This document shows positions 34,587 through 42,917 of a stretch of DNA of 64,000 nucleotides, in pieces (the first letter of the stretch is position 1; each line of letters opens with the position of its first letter). Position numbers and translations under genes: made by a program. The stretch is from positions 1,364,001-1,428,000 of the forward strand of contig NZ_JBHUNX010000001.1 in NCBI RefSeq assembly GCF_042685645.1. Direction: 5' to 3'. The notes beneath the pieces were generated by a model that worked only from the letters and a program-made list of their open reading frames with translations, searched no databases and was not told the DNA's origin. This stretch comes from Salininema proteolyticum. Its GTDB lineage: Bacteria; Actinomycetota; Actinomycetes; Mycobacteriales; Micromonosporaceae.

Positions 34587-35273
34587 ATGACTCACCCCGA
34601 TTTCGTCCGCGCCACCAATATCGCGGACAATGTGGACCTCTACGAGCGTGAGAACGAGGCGGTGGACCCGGAGGGCCTGCTCTGGCGGGCGATCCGGGAC
34701 GAGGCCGACTGGAGCGGTCGCACCCTCCTCGACCTGGGCTGCGGAACCGGATTCTGGCTTCCCCGCTATTCCGACGCGGCCCGCGCCGTCGGCGTCGAGC
34801 CCGATCCCGACCTGCTTCGCCTGGCGGAGCGGCGCGGTGTGGAGGCCGTGGCCGGCTCGGCCGAGAACCTGCCCTTCCCGGACGACTCCTTCGACGTGGT
34901 CCACGCGCGGTTCGCCTACTTCTGGCCGCCGCACTGCGAAGCGGGCCGACGCGAGGTTCTGCGCGTCCTCAAACCCGGTGGGCGCCTGGTCGTCATCGAC
35001 AACGACCACCGCCGGGGGCAGTTCGCCGAGCTCCTCGCGGCATCGCCGTGGGCCGAGGCGCAGGGCCGGGGCGAGGTGACGGACGAGTGGTGGGCCTCCA
35101 GGGGCGCGGCGAGGAGGGAGATCCTCTCCTCCTGGGAGGCGGCGACGCCGGAGGAACTGGAGTCGATTCTCAGGATCGAGTTCCCCGCCGATGTGGTCGA
35201 CGACTGGGTCGCCGGGAATCCCGGCGCCTCCCGGATCAGCTACGGCTACGTCCTGTTCACGACCGAGAAGTGA
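34587..35273 (+). CDS. Class I SAM-dependent methyltransferase
   Basis: 228-aa Rossmann-fold methyltransferase. Motif I is TLLDLGCGTGFWLPRYSDAA (~residues 46-65), the acidic ribose ligand is in AVGVEPDPDLL, AGSAENLPFPDDSFDVVHAR is motif II/III, and LRVLKPGGRLVVIDN is motif IV. It resembles the Methyltransf_11 group acting on small molecules. Substrate not identifiable. Expressed from its own leaderless promoter and ended by a strong hairpin. Confidence 0.88.
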   Translation: MTHPDFVRATNIADNVDLYERENEAVDPEGLLWRAIRDEADWSGRTLLDLGCGTGFWLPRYSDAARAVGVEPDPDLLRLAERRGVEAVAGSAENLPFPDDSFDVVHARFAYFWPPHCEAGRREVLRVLKPGGRLVVIDNDHRRGQFAELLAASPWAEAQGRGEVTDEWWASRGAARREILSSWEAATPEELESILRIEFPADVVDDWVAGNPGASRISYGYVLFTTEK

Positions 35274-35320
35274 AGGCCGGCGGGAACGGCGGGGGTTCTG
35301 CCGCGGTACCCGGACAAGAT

Positions 35321-35350
35321 TCAAGGGGGCCGGAGAACCGGCCCCCTTGA
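35321..35350. terminator. Terminator between methyltransferase and SsgA-family gene
   Basis: Perfect 13-bp stem TCAAGGGGGCCGG with an AGAA loop. It can end the plus-strand methyltransferase transcript and the convergent ssgA-like transcript that stops at 35396. Confidence 0.75.
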
Positions 35351-35395
35351 GCAACCACAGAAGGAAAGTCTCGCACGCCTTCGCGTCGAAGCCCC

Positions 35396-35830
35396 TTAGG
35401 TCTCCTCCGCGAGAAGCTTCGCCAGCTCGGCGTCCATATCCACATAGGATGCCTCGCGTCCGCGGGGCACCAGGCTGAACGCCCTCCGCAGGAAGCGCTG
35501 GATCACCGCTCGGCTTATCTCGAAGAGGGCGTTCCCGTCCGGCGAGGACAGTGCCAGCGCGACGGACTCGCCCCGAGGCGTCGTCCACGGCCACACCCTC
35601 ACATCGCCCATCCCGGTGGGCTCCTCCAGCCCCTGGGCGAACAGCTCCCTCGAAAACGACCACGCCACCTGTTCGGCGTCCGTCCCGTCGGGATGGAACA
35701 CCACGCGCACGGCGTACGGGTCGGCAGGGTCGTAATGCAAGGAGGCTTTGACCGCCACCGTCGCGAAGTCGGGAGCGACCAACCGCATTGTGGTCGCGAT
35801 GTCGACTGTCGCCGATCTAGCCGTACTCAT
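35396..35830 (-). CDS. SsgA-family sporulation and cell-division regulator (SsgA/SsgB-like)
   Basis: 144-aa SALP protein. The family core is clear: ASLHYDPADPYAVRVVFHPD, WSFSRELFAQGLEEPTGMGD, VRVWPWTTPRGESVALALSS, then PDGNALFEISRAVIQRFLRR and VDMDAELAKLLAEE at the end. These proteins place FtsZ rings or remodel wall at septa and occur in morphologically complex actinomycetes. Closest in layout to SsgB, but the paralogue cannot be assigned safely. ATG at 35830 has GGGAGG 8 nt upstream. An in-frame extension to 36079 is only an open upstream frame. Confidence 0.92.
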   Translation of the reverse strand: MSTARSATVDIATTMRLVAPDFATVAVKASLHYDPADPYAVRVVFHPDGTDAEQVAWSFSRELFAQGLEEPTGMGDVRVWPWTTPRGESVALALSSPDGNALFEISRAVIQRFLRRAFSLVPRGREASYVDMDAELAKLLAEET

Positions 35831-36324
35831 GACTAAACCCTCCCCGTCTGCTGTCAGCGCCGCTGACGTCTCTTGTGTATCCGATGGCCGTGTCCCCGGA
35901 ACCCGGCGGTCCGCCGTAAGCGGAGCCGGCTCCGCAGAGCCTCCGTTGTTCCCTGTCACGCCACCGGCTGTGAACGCATCGACACGAAACGCCTTGCATC
36001 TAGGTCTACCATTCAAGCCTTCGAGGAAGTGGGCGATCACCGATACCAACCCGTTCGGGTTCGGGCGCTTCCAGGGCAAATTCGGGCAAACGCCCCCACG
36101 TGTGCAACTCAGGATGTCGTAATTACAACACCGTGGTTCACCCGTCGGGGTGAGCGCGAAACCGCCGGTGGCGGCGCCCGTCCTCGCCGGCGGACTTTAT
36201 GGGATCCCCACATAAAAGTCTGTAGGGAACCCACCCGCCGATGCGGGATAAATGCACTGGTCAGACAGGGTGAAAGGTGATAACGTTCCCCCTGAGTCAC
36301 AGGGCACGTAGAGAGAGAACCGCC
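35831..36324. promoter_or_regulatory. Long divergent intergenic region with near-perfect palindrome
   Basis: 494 bp between the ssgA-like gene and an O-methyltransferase, lower in GC than its flanks, with no convincing gene. At 36193-36220 an inverted repeat GACTTTATG / CATAAAAGTC (one base unpaired) surrounds GGATCC, giving a 28-bp operator-like element. Further A/T-rich spots are GTAATTACAAC near 36120 and GATAACGTT near 36280, the latter a candidate -10 for the O-methyltransferase. Confidence 0.45.
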
Positions 36325-36999
36325 ATGAGCCAGTCGCAGTGGACCGCAGTGGACGAGTACCTGAACAACATAGGCGTAGGAGAGGACGCCGTCCTCAAAC
36401 GCGCCCGCATCGCCGCCAAGGACGAGGGCCTGCCGCCCATCCAGGTCTCCCCGGCCCAGGGCAGCCTGCTCCACCTGCTCGCCAAGATGCGGGGCGCCGA
36501 GCGCGTCCTCGAAGTGGGCACCCTCGGCGGTTACAGCGCCATCTGGCTGGCCCGCGCCCTCGACCCGGCCCGGGGGCACCTCATCTCCCTCGAAGTCGAC
36601 CCCAAACACGCCAACGTCGCCAGCCGCAATGTGGCCGCCGCCGGCCTGACCGGCGTGGTCGACATCCGTGTGGGAGCGGCCGCCGACACCCTCGAAAAGC
36701 TCATCGCGGCCGACACCGAGCCCTTCGACCTGGTCTTCATAGACGCCGACAAGGAGAGCTACCCGAAATACCTCGACCTGGTGCTCCGGCTGTCGAAGCC
36801 CGGCACGGCCATCATCGCCGACAACGTCGTGCGCGGCGGATCCGTCGCCGTCTCCTCCAGCGCCGACGACCGTGTCCAGGCAGTGCAGGCCTACCTCAAG
36901 GCCGTCGCCGACGACCCGAGGCTCGAGTCGACCGTCATCCAGACGGTGGGGGAGAAGGGCTACGACGGGTTCTCTTTGGCCCGCGTGACCTCCGTCTGA
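36325..36999 (+). CDS. Class I SAM O-methyltransferase (COMT type)
   Basis: 224-aa enzyme of the Methyltransf_3 / catechol O-methyltransferase family. VLEVGTLGGYSAIWLARAL is motif I, LISLEVDPKHANVASRN the ribose-binding strand, and FDLVFIDADKESYPKYLDLV carries the metal-binding acids; IIADNVVRGG supplies the following Asp-Asn pair. It acts in the cytosol on a small phenolic or similar acceptor not identifiable here. ATG at 36325 with GAGAGAGAA upstream. The ATG at 36277 lies before the probable -10. Confidence 0.9.
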   Translation: MSQSQWTAVDEYLNNIGVGEDAVLKRARIAAKDEGLPPIQVSPAQGSLLHLLAKMRGAERVLEVGTLGGYSAIWLARALDPARGHLISLEVDPKHANVASRNVAAAGLTGVVDIRVGAAADTLEKLIAADTEPFDLVFIDADKESYPKYLDLVLRLSKPGTAIIADNVVRGGSVAVSSSADDRVQAVQAYLKAVADDPRLESTVIQTVGEKGYDGFSLARVTSV

Positions 37000-37048
37000 G
37001 CCCGCGAGTGGTAGAACGGTGGGGAGCGAGACCGAGAGGGGACGGGGC

Positions 37049-37393
37049 ATGGACGAGAGCGCACCGCACGACGAGGGCATCTGCGAAATAGTGGTCACCG
37101 GGCCCGACCTGGACGAACTGGCCGCCATCACCAAGAAGCTGCTGGAGGCCGGCCTGATCGCCTGCGCCCACCAGTCCACCATCCGCGCCACCTACATCTG
37201 GCGGGGAGAAGTGGTCGACGAGGCCGAGGCGCGGGCGCGCCTGCACACCCGCACCGAGCTGATAGAAGAGGTCACCCGGGTGGTCGAGGCCGAGCACCCC
37301 TACGAGGTGCCCTGCGTGATGGCCCTGCCGGTCATAGGCGGGTCGGTCGAGTACGAGGACTGGGTCAAAGAGACTACCGCCGACGCCGCCTGA
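37049..37393 (+). CDS. cutA: CutA family divalent-cation protein
   Basis: 114-aa CutA1-type trimeric protein. ICEIVVTGPDLDELAAITKK, EAGLIACAHQSTIRATYIWR, DEAEARARLHTRTELIEEVT and HPYEVPCVMALPVIGGSVEY match the family throughout. Linked in other bacteria to divalent metal tolerance, although its molecular role is unsettled. ATG at 37049 behind GAGAGGGGA. An in-frame GTG at 37019 lacks a ribosome site. Confidence 0.9.
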   Translation: MDESAPHDEGICEIVVTGPDLDELAAITKKLLEAGLIACAHQSTIRATYIWRGEVVDEAEARARLHTRTELIEEVTRVVEAEHPYEVPCVMALPVIGGSVEYEDWVKETTADAA

Positions 37394-37491
37394 CCGGCAT
37401 CGGCACACGGGGACGGGCGACGCGCCGGCGCCGGCCGGAAGGGCGTCGTCCGTTTCCCGTCCGCGCCCTGGATTCCCCCGCCCTTCTTCGT

Positions 37492-37497
37492 TAGGAT
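37492..37497 (+). promoter_or_regulatory. Leaderless -10 element of serpin-like gene
   Basis: TAGGAT, then CAGGGC (6 nt), then the ATG at 37504. Confidence 0.5.
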
Positions 37498-37503
37498 CAG
37501 GGC

Positions 37504-38685
37504 ATGGTCAGCAAGCTCCTGGCCGCCGACATCGTGGCGGCCGCCAATTCCCTTACGGCGCACTGGACCGACTCCCTGCCGCGGCCCCCGAAAGTGGTCT
37601 CGGGGCTCGGACTCTGGCCGCTGCTGGCCGAACTGGCGCTCGGCGCCGGCACCGACACCCGGGCCGAACTCGTCGAGGCCCTCGGCAAGGACCCCTCTCC
37701 CGGCGACGTCGCGGCCGTCGCCTCCCTCCTCGCCTCCAGCCCCGACGCCCGCTGCGCGCTCGGCACCTGGGCCGGCCCCCGCATCGCCCTCGACCCCGAG
37801 TGGGTCGACTCCCTCCCCGAGGGCACACTCGGCTCGCTCACCGGCGACCCCCGCGCCGACCAGGACCGCCTCGACGCCTGGGCCGCCGAACAGACCCGCG
37901 GACTCATCGAAGAGATCCCCCTCGACATGTCCCAGAAGCCCGACCTCGTCCTGGCGAGCGCCCTCACCGTCCTCCTCGAATGGCGCCAGGCCTTCACCCC
38001 TCGGCCCACCCTCATCGACTCGGGCCCGTGGACGTCGCCCGAACCCTGGCAGGGCCTCACCCTCACCGCCGGCGCCGCCGATCTGAGGTACACCGACGGC
38101 CTGACCAAATGGACCGCCCGCGGCAAGGAGGACGTCGACGTGGTCCTCGCGATCGGGAGCCCGGAAGTGTCCGACCAGTACGTCCTCAGCGAGACGGTCC
38201 GCACCGCCGCCGACGCCGACTGGGGATCGCCCGCCGCGGGACTCGCGGTCGGCGACTCGGGGCCGGGCTTCACCGTCGAGGAGGCCCCGGGGCCGGCCCC
38301 GGGCGAGGACGGCGAGGCGGCGGTCAGCACCGTGGCGTTCGACCTGAAGGAGCGCCTCGACCTTTTGGAGGACGCCGACGTCCTCGGCCTCCGAACGGCC
38401 TCCGACCGCGACCGGGCCGACTTCTCCCGCCTCAGCGCGGCGCCCGGCTGCTACGTCGGCCAGGCCAAGCAGGACTCGGTGGCCACCTTCAGCGCCACCG
38501 GCTTCGAGGCCGCCAGCGTGACCGCCGTCGGCATGCTCCGCATGGCGGCCGTCGCCCCGCCGAAGGGCACCCACGCCCGGGTCGAACTGGCCTTCGACCG
38601 GCCCTTCGCCTACGCGGCCGTGCACCGTCCCAGCGGAGCGGTGCTCCTGGCCGGGTGGGTCGACAGCCCCCAGCGCGCCCGGTAG
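37504..38685 (+). CDS. Serpin-like protein (predicted serine protease inhibitor fold)
   Basis: 393 aa, no signal peptide. Order and spacing follow a serpin: SGLGLWPLLAELALGAGTDT and RAELVEAL (helix A/B region, residues ~33-60), LVLASALTVLLEW (~148-160, strand 3A), RADFSRLS (~304-311), the hinge TGFEAASVTAV (~332-342) leading to a reactive-loop region RMAAVAPPKGTHARV, and the closing FDRPFAYAAVHRPSGAVLLAGWV (~364-386). Similarity is by pattern only. The loop is short and the hinge has bulky residues, so it may not be a classic suicide inhibitor. Two secreted serine proteases occur 32 kb away, but this protein appears cytosolic. Confidence 0.7.
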   Translation: MVSKLLAADIVAAANSLTAHWTDSLPRPPKVVSGLGLWPLLAELALGAGTDTRAELVEALGKDPSPGDVAAVASLLASSPDARCALGTWAGPRIALDPEWVDSLPEGTLGSLTGDPRADQDRLDAWAAEQTRGLIEEIPLDMSQKPDLVLASALTVLLEWRQAFTPRPTLIDSGPWTSPEPWQGLTLTAGAADLRYTDGLTKWTARGKEDVDVVLAIGSPEVSDQYVLSETVRTAADADWGSPAAGLAVGDSGPGFTVEEAPGPAPGEDGEAAVSTVAFDLKERLDLLEDADVLGLRTASDRDRADFSRLSAAPGCYVGQAKQDSVATFSATGFEAASVTAVGMLRMAAVAPPKGTHARVELAFDRPFAYAAVHRPSGAVLLAGWVDSPQRAR

Positions 38686-38787
38686 CGGAGCGACTCGGGA
38701 AACCGAGGCGGACGGCGTCCAGGTGACGGGTTCCGTCTCACAGTGTGGCGCGCAGCGCGCGGGGCGGGCAGTGAGCGCGCCTACACC

Positions 38788-38793
38788 TAGAAT
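38788..38793 (+). promoter_or_regulatory. -10 element of hisE
   Basis: TAGAAT, then GGAGAG (6 nt), then the GTG start at 38800. The spacer itself resembles a ribosome site, so leaderless or leadered translation cannot be told apart here. Confidence 0.5.
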
Positions 38794-38799
38794 GGAGAG

Positions 38800-39063
38800 G
38801 TGAAAACATTCGAGCAGCTCTACCACGAACTCGTCGAGAAGTCCCAGACCCGCCCCGAGGGCTCGGGAACGGTGGCCGCGCTGGACGCGGGCGTCCATAG
38901 TATCGGCAAGAAGATCGTGGAGGAGGCCGCCGAAGTCTGGATGGCCAGCGAGTACGAGACCGACGAGGCCGCGGCCGAAGAGATCTCCCAGCTCCTCTAC
39001 CACCTTCAGGTCATGATGGTCGCCAAGGGACTCACCCTCGACGACGTCTACCGGAAACTCTAA
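38800..39063 (+). CDS. hisE: Phosphoribosyl-ATP pyrophosphatase HisE
   Basis: 87-aa all-alpha NTP pyrophosphatase catalysing the second step of histidine synthesis. KTFEQLYHELVEKSQTRPEG at the start and KKIVEEAAEVWMASEYETDE (metal-binding EExxE helix) with EEISQLLYHLQVMMVAKGLT are characteristic. GTG start. 42 bp upstream of hisG, with which it forms the usual actinobacterial hisE-hisG pair. Confidence 0.95.
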   Translation: MKTFEQLYHELVEKSQTRPEGSGTVAALDAGVHSIGKKIVEEAAEVWMASEYETDEAAAEEISQLLYHLQVMMVAKGLTLDDVYRKL

Positions 39064-39105
39064 GCCTCGACACCTGACCCCGGACGAAAGCAGATTCGAA
39101 AGACC

Positions 39106-39951
39106 ATGCTCCGAGTAGCACTGCCCAACAAGGGCTCACTGTCGGAGGGCGCCTCCGCCCTCTTCCGCGAGGCGGGTTACCGCCAGCGACGCACCAACCG
39201 CGACCTCACCTGCCTGGACGAGTCCAACGGCATCGAGTTCTTCTACCTCCGCCCCGGCGACATCGCCACCTACGTCGCCTCCGGCGACCTCGACGTGGGC
39301 GTCACCGGACGCGACCTGGCGCTCAACTCCGGCGCCGACGTCGAAGAGGTCCTGGGACTGGGCTTCGGCCGGTCCACCTTCCGCTTCGCCGCCGCGCCCG
39401 GCACCGCCGGTTCCGTCAAGGACCTCGAAGGGATGCGGATCGCCTCCTCCTACGGCGGCGTCGTCCGCTCGCACCTGGAGGACCACGACGTCAGCGCCTC
39501 CATCGTGACCCTCGCCGGCGCCGTCGAGAACGCCATCGCGCTCGGCGTGGCCGACGCGGTCGCCGACGTCGTCGAGACCGGAACGACCCTGCGCCAGGCG
39601 GGCCTGGAGGTCTTCGGCGAGCCGATCCTCAAGTCCGAGGCCGTCCTCATCAGCAAGGCCGGCAACGGGGAGGCCGACGGCCACCGGCAGCTGCTGCGGC
39701 GCGTCAAGGGCGTCCTCGTGGCCCGCACCTACGTCATGCTCGCCTACGACGTCAAGGCAGAGCTGCTGGAACGCGCCGTGGCCCTGACCCCCGGCATCGA
39801 GTCGCCGACGGTCAGCCCGCTGCATTCCGAAGGGTGGGTCGCCGTGCAGGCCATGTGCGAACGCAAGACCATCCACACCGTCATGGACGACCTCTACGAG
39901 CTGGGCGCCAGGGGCATCCTCGCCACCGACATAGGGGCCTGCCGCCTCTAG
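39106..39951 (+). CDS. hisG: ATP phosphoribosyltransferase HisG (long form)
   Basis: 281-aa first and feedback-regulated enzyme of histidine synthesis. Begins MLRVALPNKGSLSEGASALF, contains YLRPGDIATYVASGDLDVGV, GVADAVADVVETGTTLRQAG (phosphoribosyl-binding) and a C-terminal regulatory ACT-like domain (VKGVLVARTYVMLAYDVKAE to the end), so it is the long HisZ-independent form. ATG at 39106, with GGACGAAAGC upstream as a weak site. Confidence 0.96.
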   Translation: MLRVALPNKGSLSEGASALFREAGYRQRRTNRDLTCLDESNGIEFFYLRPGDIATYVASGDLDVGVTGRDLALNSGADVEEVLGLGFGRSTFRFAAAPGTAGSVKDLEGMRIASSYGGVVRSHLEDHDVSASIVTLAGAVENAIALGVADAVADVVETGTTLRQAGLEVFGEPILKSEAVLISKAGNGEADGHRQLLRRVKGVLVARTYVMLAYDVKAELLERAVALTPGIESPTVSPLHSEGWVAVQAMCERKTIHTVMDDLYELGARGILATDIGACRL

Positions 39952-40048
39952 GGGAACAGCTCGGCGGCGGTGGCCGCGGCACCGCGAGCCCCGGCTCGCC
40001 GCCCGCACCCCGCCGGGTCTCGCGGCATGAGGACCCGCACAACGCAGA

Positions 40049-40079
40049 AAGGCTCTGGACCACCGCGGTCCAGAGCCTT
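40049..40079 (+). terminator. Terminator of hisE-hisG
   Basis: Perfect 13-bp stem AAGGCTCTGGACC / GGTCCAGAGCCTT with a 5-nt loop followed by CTTC, about 100 bp past hisG. The remainder of 39952-40221 shows no gene. Confidence 0.7.
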
Positions 40080-40221
40080 CTTCATGGGGTCGAAAGCCCG
40101 CCCTTCGGCAGGACCTTTCTACGGGATACCCCAGGACGGCCGGGCCCTTTCGACGGAACCCGACGCGCGGGCGGCGCCGTCGCCCTGACGAGGCGGCCGG
40201 CTCCCGCACCGCGTCGGCCGC

Positions 40222-41775
40222 TCAGCCGAGCCTCGGAGTCTCCGCGTCGGCGGCGGCGTCGGCCCTGAGGCGGAGCTGCCGGGCCATGACGACGGCCTCG
40301 GCGGCGTCACGGTGCCGGGCCACCGCGTCGAAGGTCAGCGACCCGGCGATCCGCACGTGCACCGTCGCCACTTCCTGCAGCCGCTGTATCGGACCCTGCG
40401 ACACCCGCACCTCCTGGATGCGGGCGTAGGGCACGAACGTGGTCGTCTCGGGGAAGACCCCCTCCCGCACCACGAAGGCCGTCGGGTTCAACCCGCACGA
40501 GCGGATGCGGAAGGTGAACGGAGTCCGCCACCAGACGCGGCGCGGGCGGGCCCGGAGGTCCACGTCCCTGAAATCCACAGCGGGCAGACCGTGCGCCGAG
40601 ACCCAGTCGGCCTCTTCCGGATCCGCCGCGTAGAGCAGCGTCCCGCCCACCGCCCCCTGCAGGGAGGACGAGGCGGTGGCGACGTCCACCTTGCGCCAGT
40701 GGAACGGGCGCCACAGGAACGGCCGCGTGACGCGCAGCGCGGTGACGCGGTTGAGCGGAATGGTGGAGGCGTACTTCTGCAGCAGGCCGCGCCGGGTGCG
40801 CAGGTCGTCGTCCTGGCGCCCGAGAGTGAAGTCCCAGTAGGCGTTCGCGGTGTAGAACCACGAGAACCCCCACATGCCGACGCTGCCGCCTATGCCGACG
40901 AGGGAGACCACGACCGCGCTCGTGGAGTCGCCGACGATGCCGACGGCCAGGATCGCCAACGAGAGCACCAGCAGGACGCCGAAGAAGGGCACGCTCGAGA
41001 GCGCGGCCGCGCCCGCCGTCCTGTTGTCGACCCCGGCGGCGATCGGCCACACAGGACTCTCTTCCTGCTCCTCAGAGGCGGGGCCCCCGTCCCCTTCGTC
41101 GGCGGTATCCCCGGCGTTCTCGCGCTTCTGCTTGCGGGACAAAGAAATCAACCGCTTGCGCAGGGCGGTCGCCTGAGGCAGGGTGAGGAACTCCAGCGGC
41201 GCCTCGGTCGACGAGGACCCGGCCACCTCCAGATTGAGCTGTGCGAGCCCGAAGAAGCGGGCCAGGAGCGGCTGGGCGATCTCGACGCTCTGCAGGCGCG
41301 ACAAGGGGATCGACCGGCGCTTGCGAGTCAGCACGCCCTCGATGATCTGCAGCTCCGGTCCGCTGCGCGAGCGAGCGGGCTCGTCGGGCCCGGACTCGGA
41401 TCCCAGGTCGACGCGGTAACCGGTGAAGAACCAGCTGACGAACCCGCCTATGACAGTGAGGCCCGCCGTGGCGAGGCCTATGTAGAAGTTGAAGTCGGGC
41501 TCCTGGCCGAAGGGCAGGTTGATGACGATGTAGGTCAGGACCGGAATGAAGAACTGCGGGATCTTCAGAAACGGCGTCAGCGGGTGGAGGCGCTTGCGCT
41601 CGCCGCCGGCCCACGCCGCGACGCCGGACGCCGATTCCTCGGCGTCAGAAGCCGTCGGGTCCCCCTCCGGGGCCGCGTGCGGCGTCGCGACGGCTTCGGC
41701 GGGGTCGGTCCGAGGCGCCTCGGTCGCGGCGGGGTTCGGTTCTTGCGGGGTGGCGTGCTCGGGATTCTCGCTCAC
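40222..41775 (-). CDS. PH-domain membrane protein (YdbT-like, bPH2)
   Basis: About 517 aa. A 75-residue acidic/Pro-rich cytoplasmic N-terminus precedes two membrane segments (FLKIPQFFIPVLTYIVINLP, FYIGLATAGLTVIGGFVSWF), a bacterial PH domain (LQIIEGVLTRKRRSIPLSRL QSVEIAQPLLA), another helical pair (SVPFFGVLLVLSLAILAVGI, VVSLVGIGGSVGMWGFSWFY) and two more PH-like repeats with RTRRGLLQKYASTIPLNRVT and FVPYARIQEVRVSQGPIQRL. GTG start at 41775 overlaps the stop of the upstream PH gene (GTGA), so the two are an operon, as with ydbS-ydbT in Bacillus. Function unproven; ydbS-ydbT is linked to tolerance of the bacteriocin amylocyclicin. Confidence 0.87.
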   Translation of the reverse strand: MSENPEHATPQEPNPAATEAPRTDPAEAVATPHAAPEGDPTASDAEESASGVAAWAGGERKRLHPLTPFLKIPQFFIPVLTYIVINLPFGQEPDFNFYIGLATAGLTVIGGFVSWFFTGYRVDLGSESGPDEPARSRSGPELQIIEGVLTRKRRSIPLSRLQSVEIAQPLLARFFGLAQLNLEVAGSSSTEAPLEFLTLPQATALRKRLISLSRKQKRENAGDTADEGDGGPASEEQEESPVWPIAAGVDNRTAGAAALSSVPFFGVLLVLSLAILAVGIVGDSTSAVVVSLVGIGGSVGMWGFSWFYTANAYWDFTLGRQDDDLRTRRGLLQKYASTIPLNRVTALRVTRPFLWRPFHWRKVDVATASSSLQGAVGGTLLYAADPEEADWVSAHGLPAVDFRDVDLRARPRRVWWRTPFTFRIRSCGLNPTAFVVREGVFPETTTFVPYARIQEVRVSQGPIQRLQEVATVHVRIAGSLTFDAVARHRDAAEAVVMARQLRLRADAAADAETPRLG

Positions 41776-42620
41776 AGACCCTCCCGGACCTCGGCGGCCT
41801 TCTCCGCGAGACGGTCGCGCAGGGCGGCCGCGTCGGCGGGCGCGAGTCCGGGCATCTCGGCCGTCTCGCCCGAGGCGGCCGTGTGGATCTTGAGTCCCGT
41901 GAGCCCGAAGATCCGGTCGATCGGGCCGGCCTCCAAGTCCACGAACTGGATGCGCCCGTAGGGGACGATGGTCAGCTTGCGGAAGAAGCGGCCGTGCTTG
42001 ACGACGACGTCGCGGTCCCTCTCCACCCAGCGCCAGGACTTCGACCAGCGCCAGCGGATGACCATGCGGAACGCGGCGGCGAGGGCGACGGCGGGCAGGA
42101 CTCCGGCGAGCCAGACCGGTTCCAGCCAGATGACGGTGGCGACGGTGGCGGCCGCGGCCACCACCACCCAGGTGATGGCCGTTCCGATCAGGATGACGGC
42201 GCTGAACTCGGGGGCCAGGCGCCTCCAGGCGAGCGCCTCGGGCCACTCCTCCCACGGCTGGGCGCGGGGCGGGATGTCGTCAGGGTGGCCTCCGGCGGGA
42301 GGCGGTGGCGGATGGCCGGCCGGCGGGGCGGGCCGGATCCGCTCGGGCCGGGGCGGCTCGGAGGCCTCGGCACGGTGCTCTTCGGGACCGGCGTCGGCGG
42401 CGGGACCGGCGTCCGGGCCTGTGGAATCGGACGCGGGCGCCTCCGGCACGGGCGAGGCGGCCGGAACGGGCCGCGCGGGTTCGCCGGGTTGAACGGGCTG
42501 TTCAGGCCGCGGTGTCACCGGGTCCGCCGCGGGCGGCGGACCCGCCTCGGGGTCGGGGACGGGCGGGAGGACGGGCTCTAGGCGGGGGTCCTCAGCAGGT
42601 GGTCTCGGTGGCTCGTGCAA
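41772..42620 (-). CDS. PH-domain membrane protein (YdbS-like) with Pro-rich N-terminus
   Basis: Up to 282 aa. The first ~125 residues are disordered, Pro/Ala/Glu-rich. Two membrane segments follow (FSAVILIGTAITWVVVAAAA, LAGVLPAVALAAAFRMVIRW), then one PH domain (RDVVVKHGRFFRKLTIVPYG, RIQFVDLEAGPIDRIFGLTG). The start is uncertain: the longest frame begins with TTG at 42620, inside the neighbouring gene, and no better ATG/GTG with a ribosome site is seen. First gene of the two-gene PH operon. Confidence 0.8.
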   Translation of the reverse strand: MHEPPRPPAEDPRLEPVLPPVPDPEAGPPPAADPVTPRPEQPVQPGEPARPVPAASPVPEAPASDSTGPDAGPAADAGPEEHRAEASEPPRPERIRPAPPAGHPPPPPAGGHPDDIPPRAQPWEEWPEALAWRRLAPEFSAVILIGTAITWVVVAAAATVATVIWLEPVWLAGVLPAVALAAAFRMVIRWRWSKSWRWVERDRDVVVKHGRFFRKLTIVPYGRIQFVDLEAGPIDRIFGLTGLKIHTAASGETAEMPGLAPADAAALRDRLAEKAAEVREGL

Positions 42621-42825
42621 TGTACTCGTCCATCGTCAAAATGCGGCAAGGGAAGTTCCGGGAGGTCAGGAAGCCGCTGAGCGAGTCCTTGTGCGAGTCG
42701 CACGTAGCCCAATGCTTGCGCCGGTCCACCGAGTGGAGGCGCGGATTGCGCCACTCCAACATCCAAACGGCCTGCTGGTGGCAGCCTCGGGCAGAACATA
42801 TGACTGTATCGGCATCGTGGGTCAC
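42592..42825 (-). CDS. Small conserved actinobacterial protein with CSARGC motif
   Basis: About 77 aa. VICSARGCHQQAVWMLEWRN, PRLHSVDRRKHWATCDSHKD and SLSGFLTSRNFPCRIL form a compact Cys/His-rich protein resembling short conserved hypothetical proteins of actinobacteria; the CxxxxC and CxxH pairs suggest a bound metal. GTG at 42825 is preferred because it leaves about ten residues before the motif, as I recall for relatives, and because CACAAT lies 6 nt upstream; ATG at 42840 is the alternative. The end overlaps the PH-domain gene by 29 bp if that gene starts at its TTG. Confidence 0.7.
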   Translation of the reverse strand: MTHDADTVICSARGCHQQAVWMLEWRNPRLHSVDRRKHWATCDSHKDSLSGFLTSRNFPCRILTMDEYIARATETTC

Positions 42826-42917
42826 GCCACCATTGTGCATATCGCGGCGCACCGGGGCCGGTGAGGTGGGCCCGTAGTGTCGGGTTCCATCTCCGTCGGG
42901 TCCCCCGGCCGAACGGC

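Noticed and set aside
35834..36280. Small plus-strand genes in the ssgA intergenic region
   Set aside because: Frames at 35748-36122 and 35873-36280 lack ribosome sites, codon bias and family resemblance, and overlap the ssgA-like gene or the palindrome.
37019..37048. Upstream GTG start for cutA
   Set aside because: The ATG at 37049 has a good GAGAGGGGA site, whereas the GTG is only 1 nt from a -10-like TAGAAC and has no ribosome site.
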